Assembly (NCBI GenBank): GCA_024636355.1
Contig: JAGXHH010000076.1
Coordinates: 1-9,655 of the forward strand
Length of the DNA stretch: 9,655 nt
Direction: 5' to 3'
DNA from: Desulfobacteraceae bacterium
GTDB taxonomy: Bacteria; Desulfobacterota; Desulfobacteria; Desulfobacterales; Desulfosalsimonadaceae
The translations under genes were made by a program, and so were the position numbers. Shown piece after piece: positions 5,322 to 9,655 of the stretch; the first letter of the stretch is position 1, and every line of letters begins with the position of its first letter. Below the pieces are notes generated by a model. It ran no database searches. It was not told the origin of the DNA and saw nothing but the letters and a program-made list of their open reading frames with translations.

Positions 5322-5709
5322 AAGAAACAACGTGGGGCTTGATATCTAAAATGGGGGTCCCGTCGAGCATATCGATCCGTTGCACATCGATCACATTTTC
5401 ATGAATTGCGGTTACCGTCAGAACGGAAAGGCCGATGGGATTCGGCCTTCGGGGCGAACAGATGGAAAACACGCCCATGGGATGGTCCTTGTGCGGCGGG
5501 GTTTGCACCAGCAGATCACGGGAAAACGGTTCGCTTTTATGAAAACAGAACAGCACCACGATCTGCTGACCGGCCTGGATGTTTTTTAATCCGGTCAGAT
5601 ATTCCGGGTCGATTTCGATCCGTCCCCGTTTGTCCGATATGCTCCAGTGCCGGGGGATTTCGGTTTCTTCCGTGTGGAACGTGCCGACCGGGGTCATGCA
5701 GATTTCCAT
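5320..5709 (-). CDS. trmO: tRNA (adenine-N6)-methyltransferase TrmO / TsaA (UPF0066) family protein
   Basis: This 129-residue protein belongs to the TrmO/TsaA (UPF0066) beta-barrel family, which in E. coli N6-methylates t6A37 in certain threonine tRNAs to m6t6A using S-adenosylmethionine. Family landmarks are the N-terminal PVGTFHT, the block GVFSICSPRRPNPIGLS (79-95), where relatives commonly read GVFATRSPxRPNPIG, and LDGTPILDIKPHV near the end. The usual TR in the central block is IC here (I83, C84). The protein stops two residues after DIKPHV, so it lacks the C-terminal extension of E. coli-like members and is of the short type. The start is ATG 5707-5709 with AAGGAG 5 bases upstream. It lies 21 bases after the stop of the RumA-type gene on the same strand, which suggests one RNA-modification operon. 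Exact tRNA specificity is not readable from sequence. Confidence 0.88.
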   Translation of the reverse strand: MEICMTPVGTFHTEETEIPRHWSISDKRGRIEIDPEYLTGLKNIQAGQQIVVLFCFHKSEPFSRDLLVQTPPHKDHPMGVFSICSPRRPNPIGLSVLTVTAIHENVIDVQRIDMLDGTPILDIKPHVVS

Positions 5710-5730
5710 GTCATCTCCTTTTCCTGCCAG

Positions 5731-7125
5731 CTACCCGCTGCGCCGGGTCAGCCGGGCAACGGCTTCGATGTGATAGGTATGCGGGAACATATCGATCGGC
5801 TGGACTTCCGCGACCGCATAATCTTCGGCAAGCAGGGCAAGGTCCCGGGCCAGGGTGGCGGGATTGCAGGAGACATACACCATCCGGTCAGGCGCCATTT
5901 CCAGAACAGCCTTTACCACGTCCTGGTGCATGCCCGCCCTGGGCGGATCAATGATCATCACGTCCGGTTTCTGATCGATCTGGTCAATTGATTTTCGAAT
6001 ATCGCCGGTTATGAACCGGCAGTTGTCGATACCGTTGTTACGGCAATTCTTATACGCATCGGCCACAGCGCTCTCCACGATTTCAATACCGGTGACCTGC
6101 CGGGCGTCGCGTGACAGCCAGATCGGGATCGTGCCGGTGCCGCTGTAAAGATCGACAACAATTTCCCTGCCGGTTAGCCCGGCATAGCGTCGCACTGTAT
6201 CATAGATTTTTTCGGCGCCGCGGGTGTTGGTCTGGAAAAAGGAATTGGCGGAAATCTCAAATTCAAACGGCCCGAGCCGCTCTTTCAGGACGGATTCCCC
6301 GGCCAGGGGGACTTCGTAATCACCGACTGCGATACCGGCCTTTTTGGCCGTTACATTGTTGACCACGCCGACGATGTTGTCATAGGTTTTCATCAGGTGG
6401 TCGGTCAAGGGGCGAACCGCCGCAGGAATATTTTCGGAAGTAATCAGGTTGACGAGCCACTGGTCACTGGCGACGGAATGGCGCAGCATCAGAAACCGCC
6501 AGAACCCTTCGTGGCTTCTCAATCCGTATGGCGCCTGATCCGATGCTTTCATGAAATCCCGGGCATCATTTAATATACGGTTTCCCATTTCCGGATGCAG
6601 CAGGCATGCATCGATGTCGATGATCTTGTCAAATGTGCCCGGCACATGAAGCCCTAAGGCAAACGACATGCCGATCTCCGGATCACCGAGTTCTTCGGGG
6701 AGCAGCCACCGGCGATCCGAACAGGAAAATTCCATTTTGTTGCGGTAGCCGAAAATCGGATCAGAAGGAATCGGCGCGTGTACCGGGGTTTCCGGCAGTT
6801 GTCCGATCCGCTCGAGCGCTTCTGTCACGTGCTGCTGTTTATACTCGAGCTGGCGCTCGTATTTCAGATACTGCCACTTGCATCCTCCGCAGTATCCGGA
6901 AAACCGGCAGGGGGGACTGATCCGGTCGGGCGACGGATCTATTATCTCGATGGCCCGGGCCTCGGCATACGATTTCTTCTTTTTCAAAATTCGGGCGATC
7001 ACCCGGTCCCCCGGAACGGCACGCTCAACAAATACAGTATAACCATCAACCTTGGCGATTCCCCGGCCGCCAAACGCGATCCCGGAAATGTCGAGTTGTA
7101 CTTCAGCTTTTTTCTTTATCTGCAT
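5731..7125 (-). CDS. RumA/RlmD-family 23S rRNA (uracil-C5)-methyltransferase
   Basis: This 464-residue TrmA/RumA-family enzyme transfers a methyl group from S-adenosylmethionine to C5 of a uracil in RNA, usually U1939 of 23S rRNA. Residues 1-63 form a TRAM RNA-binding domain. C73, C79 and C82 (CRFSGYCGGC) with C174 provide the four ligands of the 4Fe-4S cluster typical of RumA. The catalytic part has FFQTN (296-300), SAM motif DLYSGTGT (325-332), DPPR (393-396), nucleophile C420 in SCNP and general base E454 in HIEAVA, all intact. The start is ATG 7123-7125, 6 bases after AGGA. A longer reading from 7272 would add 49 residues encoded by a heptad repeat and hairpin region, with no family resemblance. 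It is first in an operon with the trmO-like gene. The precise target base (RlmD, RlmCD or another) cannot be fixed from sequence alone, so no symbol is given. Confidence 0.93.
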   Translation of the reverse strand: MQIKKKAEVQLDISGIAFGGRGIAKVDGYTVFVERAVPGDRVIARILKKKKSYAEARAIEIIDPSPDRISPPCRFSGYCGGCKWQYLKYERQLEYKQQHVTEALERIGQLPETPVHAPIPSDPIFGYRNKMEFSCSDRRWLLPEELGDPEIGMSFALGLHVPGTFDKIIDIDACLLHPEMGNRILNDARDFMKASDQAPYGLRSHEGFWRFLMLRHSVASDQWLVNLITSENIPAAVRPLTDHLMKTYDNIVGVVNNVTAKKAGIAVGDYEVPLAGESVLKERLGPFEFEISANSFFQTNTRGAEKIYDTVRRYAGLTGREIVVDLYSGTGTIPIWLSRDARQVTGIEIVESAVADAYKNCRNNGIDNCRFITGDIRKSIDQIDQKPDVMIIDPPRAGMHQDVVKAVLEMAPDRMVYVSCNPATLARDLALLAEDYAVAEVQPIDMFPHTYHIEAVARLTRRSG

Positions 7126-7177
7126 TCGTGTTCCTATGGTATTGTTTACAGCACGCATAGTTAATAAAACCCAGCCG

Positions 7178-7204
7178 CCCGGCAACGCCGGGAGCCTTAA
7201 GGCT
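7178..7204. repeat. Compact hairpin plus 12-base palindrome in divergent intergenic region
   Basis: CCCGGC and GCCGGG flank AAC (7178-7192), giving a 6-bp GC stem with a 3-base loop. Directly beside it is the perfect palindrome AGCCTTAAGGCT (7193-7204). They sit in the 5' region of the RumA-type gene, about 55-80 bases upstream of its start. They may be an RNA hairpin in its leader or part of a small dispersed repeat. Confidence 0.6.
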
Positions 7205-7207
7205 TTT

Positions 7208-7235
7208 AACCCTGAACCCTGAACCCTGAACCTTA
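7208..7235. repeat. Tandem heptad repeat (AACCCTG), about 3.5 copies
   Basis: Three exact copies of AACCCTG (7208-7214, 7215-7221, 7222-7228) are followed by a diverging fourth (AACCTTA). The repeat lies between the divergent RumA-type and hydrolase genes, next to the hairpin and palindrome at 7178-7204. On the other strand it reads GGTTCAG repeats. It is flanked by CCTTAAG on both sides (7195-7201 and 7231-7237), so the whole block may be one small repeat unit. Confidence 0.8.
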
Positions 7236-7292
7236 AGCCCGTCTTAATATCACACTTGCCACAATAATACACGTTTCAATGGGACTCAATTG

Positions 7293-8018
7293 ATGAAGGA
7301 AAAAATCAGTTTCTCCGCTGACAATCTCGTGTTGAGCGGCACCCTGCATCTGCCGGAGACCGTGTCTCCTCCAGTGGTCATCGGCGCGCACGGCCTTTTA
7401 AGCACAGGTGATTCCCCAAAGCAGCAGGCACTCGCCGAACGTCTGAACCGGTCTGGCATCGCTTATTTCCGTTTCGATCACAGGGGATGCGGAAACAGCC
7501 AGGGGCTTTTTTCGGAAGTGACCACATTTACGGGCCGATGCAACGACCTGGCCGCGGCCATCCGTGCCGTCGTCTCCCACCCCGCAATCGGCCGCCCCAT
7601 CGGGCTTTTCGGAAGCAGCATGGGCGGGGCGGTCTGCCTGGCCGTAGCGCCGGATTTCAACATCTGCGCCATTGTCACCCTGGCCGCACCGGTGCGTATT
7701 GGATCGATTAAGGTGCCGCTTGACATAAAAACGGATCCGGCGTTCAACGGAATGGATGCAAGTCAGATGGCCTTCGATTTGTCCGGCCGACTTGAGCATA
7801 TTTCCGATGTCCTGATTATCCATGGAGATGCCGACCAGGTCGTACCCTTCCCCAATGGCGAAGAAATTTTTGAAAAAGCCGGACATCCGAAACATTTAGT
7901 AAGACTCGAAGGGGGCGATCACTCATTGACCCGGCACCACCACCAGCAGGTATTCATGGAAAAAACAGTGAACTGGTTTTCCGCTCGTCTGGGATTCGGG
8001 GGAATTGATATCGGATGA
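7293..8018 (+). CDS. Alpha/beta-fold hydrolase (serine esterase/lipase type)
   Basis: This 241-residue cytoplasmic alpha/beta hydrolase starts at ATG 7293. The TTG just before it is in frame but ignored. Only a weak GGGA lies upstream. The catalytic triad is complete in order: nucleophile S109 in GSSMG (the GxSxG elbow), acid D181 in HGDADQVVP and base H210 in GGDHSL. An oxyanion region is seen in GAHGLLSTGDS (about 31-41) and the fold hallmark FDHRGCGNSQG follows (about 61-71). There is no signal peptide. It resembles the short serine aminopeptidase/monoglyceride-lipase-like hydrolases that act on esters or acyl groups, but the substrate cannot be read from sequence. It stands alone, divergent from the RumA/trmO operon, and no clear terminator follows before the ilvD promoter region. 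Confidence 0.9.
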   Translation: MKEKISFSADNLVLSGTLHLPETVSPPVVIGAHGLLSTGDSPKQQALAERLNRSGIAYFRFDHRGCGNSQGLFSEVTTFTGRCNDLAAAIRAVVSHPAIGRPIGLFGSSMGGAVCLAVAPDFNICAIVTLAAPVRIGSIKVPLDIKTDPAFNGMDASQMAFDLSGRLEHISDVLIIHGDADQVVPFPNGEEIFEKAGHPKHLVRLEGGDHSLTRHHHQQVFMEKTVNWFSARLGFGGIDIG

Positions 8019-8045
8019 TATTTTCCAATTTAAAAAACTAAATAC

Positions 8046-8073
8046 TTGACACCCCGCCGACAGACTGTTAAGT
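8046..8073 (+). promoter_or_regulatory. Candidate promoter of the ilvD leader transcript
   Basis: A perfect -35 TTGACA (8046-8051) is followed after 16 bases by TTAAGT (8068-8073), a weak -10. Transcription would start near 8080, about 35 bases before the leader-peptide ATG, a typical distance for attenuated amino-acid operons. Confidence rests on the -35 and on the leader that follows. Confidence 0.55.
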
Positions 8074-8115
8074 ACCAGAAAATAATTTAACCGGCAGCAA
8101 CAGGAAGCAGCTTCA

Positions 8116-8208
8116 ATGGAATATCAGGCAGCCATGATTAACCTCATTATTCGACTTATTGTACCCGTACTGGGCGTAGTTTACGCTCTTCGGGACCCAC
8201 GGGGTTGA
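8116..8208 (+). CDS. Branched-chain amino acid leader peptide (ilv attenuator)
   Basis: This is a 30-codon open frame in the ilvD leader, read directly from the bases. AGGAAG (8102-8107) stands 8 bases before the ATG. Twelve of 30 residues are branched-chain: Ile at 8, 11, 12 and 15, Leu at 10, 14, 19 and 26, and Val at 16, 18, 21 and 22, concentrated in LIIRLIVPVLGVV (10-22). All four Ile codons are ATT and three of four Val codons are GTA, a different preference from the neighbouring genes, which favour ATC and GTC/GTG. The TGA stop (8206-8208) falls inside the antiterminator strand. The peptide has no expected function of its own. Its translation senses charged Ile-, Leu- and Val-tRNA, as with the ilvGMEDA leader of E. 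coli, to which it is analogous but not similar in sequence. Confidence 0.9.
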   Translation: MEYQAAMINLIIRLIVPVLGVVYALRDPRG

Positions 8209-8268
8209 TAATGGCGATACAATACTTCTAAGCTTTCCAATTTCTACAAAAAACCGTTATCAGCCCCG
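8200..8268 (+). promoter_or_regulatory. Antiterminator helix of the ilvD attenuator
   Basis: CGGGGTTGATAATGG (8200-8214) can pair with CCGTTATCAGCCCCG (8254-8268) over 15 bp. Thirteen pairs are Watson-Crick and two are G-U. The second strand is the ascending arm of the downstream terminator, so the two helices exclude each other. The first strand overlaps the leader stop codon. A ribosome reaching the stop covers it and allows termination. A ribosome stalled at the Ile/Leu/Val codons leaves it free to form the antiterminator. A competing upstream pairing of CCCGT (8164-8168) with ACGGG (8199-8203) could act as the protector/pause hairpin. Confidence 0.85.
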
Positions 8269-8292
8269 AAACAGCTGGTAACGGTTTTTTTT
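8252..8292 (+). terminator. Attenuator terminator in the ilvD leader
   Basis: Arms 8252-8264 and 8274-8286 pair over 13 bp with one U-G pair, and the stem extends with A-U pairs. A 9-base loop and a run of eight T (8285-8292) complete a strong Rho-independent terminator. It lies 20 bases before the ilvD start, between leader peptide and structural gene, so its role is conditional termination rather than the end of the hydrolase transcript alone. Confidence 0.93.
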
Positions 8293-8312
8293 ATTTTAAA
8301 CGGGAGGAAATC

Positions 8313-9655
8313 ATGAAAAGCGACATCGCAAAACAGGGTATCGGAAGGGCTCCCCATCGGTCTTTGCTAAAGGCCATCGGCTACACCGACGATGAAATCC
8401 GCCGCCCGTTGATCGGGGTAGCCAACTCGGTGAACACCATCATTCCGGGGCATGTGAACCTGAACCAGATCGCCGAGGCCGTCAAGGCCGGCATCTATAT
8501 GGCCGGGGGGACACCCGTTGAATTCGGTACCATCGGCGTCTGTGACGGTATTGCCATGGGGCATGTCGGGATGAAATATTCCCTGGGGAGCCGCGAACTG
8601 ATCGCCGATTCCATCGAAGTGGTGGCCACGGCTCACGCCCTGGATGCCCTGGTCATGATTCCCAATTGTGATAAGATCGTCCCCGGCATGCTTATGGCGG
8701 CCGCCCGGTTGGATCTGCCGTCCATCTTCATCAGCGGCGGGCCGATGCTCGCCGGCCGGCATCCGGAAGATCCCTCAAAAAAAGTCGACCTCATTTCGGT
8801 ATTCGAATCGGTCGGCAAGGTCCGCACCGGCCAGATGACCGAAGATCAGCTCTGTGATATCGAGAATGCCGCCTGCCCCACCTGCGGATCATGTTCCGGC
8901 ATGTTTACGGCCAATTCCATGAACTGCCTGACCGAGGCCATTGGCCTCGGGCTGCCCGGCAACGGCACGATTCCCGCGGTGATGTCCGCCAGGGTACGCC
9001 TGGCCAAGCTGGCCGGCATGCGCATTGTCGAACTGCACAACAACGGAATTACCCCTAGCAAAATCCTGACGCCCGAGGCGTTTGAAAACGCCCTGTGCGT
9101 CGATATGGCACTGGGTTGTTCGACCAACACGACACTGCACCTGGCGGCACTGGCACATGAGGCCGGCATCCCGTTTGATTTAAACCGGATCAACGAAATT
9201 TCCGACCGGGTGCCTCACCTGTGTTCGCTGTCACCGGGCGGTCCTCACCACATTGAAGACCTCCACTATGCCGGCGGCATCCAGGCGATCCTGAAAATCC
9301 TGGCAAACGCCGGACTGATCCACGGCGACTGCATCACCGTGACCGGAAAGACGGTCGGAGAAAACATTTCGCCGCTGCGCTTGATCGACACGGGGGTGAT
9401 TCGGCCGATAGACAACCCGTACCACAAATCCGGTGGGCTTGCCGTCCTTTTCGGCAACCTCGCGCCCAACGGCTGCGTGGTAAAACAATCGGCAGTAGCC
9501 GATGCGATGCTTCGCCACGAAGGCCCGGCGCGTGTCTTTGATTCCGAAGAAGCGGCGACCGAAGCGATCATGTCCGGCGGTATCAATAAAGGCGACGTCA
9601 TAGTCATTCGTTTCGAAGGGCCTATGGGCGGACCCGGCATGCGCGAGATGCTCTC
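8313..9655 (+). CDS. ilvD: Dihydroxy-acid dehydratase IlvD (3' end beyond window)
   Basis: IlvD dehydrates 2,3-dihydroxy-isovalerate and 2,3-dihydroxy-3-methylvalerate to the 2-keto acids that become valine, leucine and isoleucine. 447 codons are visible of an expected 555 or so, and the frame is still open at the window edge. GGGAGG precedes ATG 8313. Family landmarks are NSVNTIIPGH (39-48), GTIGVCDGIAMGH (72-84), SRELIADS (93-100), C119 in PNCDK, CPTCGSCSGMFTANSMNCLTEA (188 onward, with C188, C191 and C194) and GCSTNTTLHL (268-277). The position that is a cluster Cys in plant 2Fe-2S enzymes (PCNxH) is Gly46 here (PGH), as in E. coli IlvD, so an oxygen-sensitive E. coli-like cluster is likely. 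Its expression is probably controlled by the attenuator upstream. As the first gene behind the leader it likely heads an ilv operon running out of the window. Confidence 0.97.
   Translation, partial: MKSDIAKQGIGRAPHRSLLKAIGYTDDEIRRPLIGVANSVNTIIPGHVNLNQIAEAVKAGIYMAGGTPVEFGTIGVCDGIAMGHVGMKYSLGSRELIADSIEVVATAHALDALVMIPNCDKIVPGMLMAAARLDLPSIFISGGPMLAGRHPEDPSKKVDLISVFESVGKVRTGQMTEDQLCDIENAACPTCGSCSGMFTANSMNCLTEAIGLGLPGNGTIPAVMSARVRLAKLAGMRIVELHNNGITPSKILTPEAFENALCVDMALGCSTNTTLHLAALAHEAGIPFDLNRINEISDRVPHLCSLSPGGPHHIEDLHYAGGIQAILKILANAGLIHGDCITVTGKTVGENISPLRLIDTGVIRPIDNPYHKSGGLAVLFGNLAPNGCVVKQSAVADAMLRHEGPARVFDSEEAATEAIMSGGINKGDVIVIRFEGPMGGPGMREML

Noticed and set aside
7208..7235. Telomere-like or CRISPR-like meaning of the CCCTGAA heptads
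   Set aside because: There are only 3.5 copies of 7 bases with no spacers. The resemblance to CCCTAAA telomeric repeats is superficial in a bacterial intergenic region.
7126..7272. N-terminal extension of the RumA-type protein
   Set aside because: The extra 49 residues come from the heptad repeat, palindrome and hairpin. The TRAM domain starts right after the ATG at 7125, which has its own AGGA ribosome binding site.
9636..9655. Adapter at the right edge
   Set aside because: The last bases continue the IlvD reading frame (GGPGMREML) with family-typical residues and show no mosaic-end sequence.

Overview
The window reads as one end of an assembled contig from an anaerobic, moderately GC-rich bacterium, most likely a Desulfobacterota (former deltaproteobacterial) lineage. 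This placement is inference. It rests on a sigma54 activator whose PAS domain carries a Cys triad, a zinc-ribbon/HD protein next to a polyferredoxin-like protein behind an FNR-type operator, and a tandem universal stress protein. No rRNA or marker phylogeny is available here. The first 19 bases match the Tn5/Nextera mosaic-end adapter, so the left edge is a library artefact and the true genomic sequence begins at about base 20.

Layout, left to right. (1) The C-terminal part of sfsA (+), cut by the contig end, converges with (2) a PAS-AAA+-Fis sigma54-dependent activator (-). (3) A gene-free stretch (1684-2027) holds a terminator for (4) an 87-residue cysteine-containing protein of unknown function (-). 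This gene is divergent from (5) a two-gene operon (+): a zinc-ribbon HD-domain protein and a 4Fe-4S ferredoxin-like protein. The divergent intergenic region contains a perfect FNR/HcpR-type palindrome (2480-2493). A strong bidirectional terminator (4149-4181) separates this operon from (6) a tandem universal stress protein (-). (7) trmO-like and RumA/RlmD-type methyltransferase genes form a probable RNA-modification operon (-). (8) An alpha/beta hydrolase gene (+) is divergent from it across a small repeat-rich intergenic region. (9) The window ends in ilvD (+), cut by the window edge.

The best-supported regulatory system is upstream of ilvD. It has a promoter-like TTGACA box, a 30-codon leader peptide in which 12 residues are Ile, Leu or Val, and a leader stop codon lying inside an antiterminator strand. 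That strand can form a 15-bp helix with the ascending arm of a strong intrinsic terminator placed just before the ilvD ribosome binding site. This is the layout of ribosome-mediated transcription attenuation by branched-chain aminoacyl-tRNA supply, worked out here from the bases. The second theme is redox or nitrosative-stress control: an FNR-like site in front of the HD/ferredoxin operon, a Cys-triad PAS activator nearby, and a small Cys protein between them. The remaining genes (sfsA, usp, RNA methyltransferases, hydrolase) are ordinary housekeeping or accessory functions.
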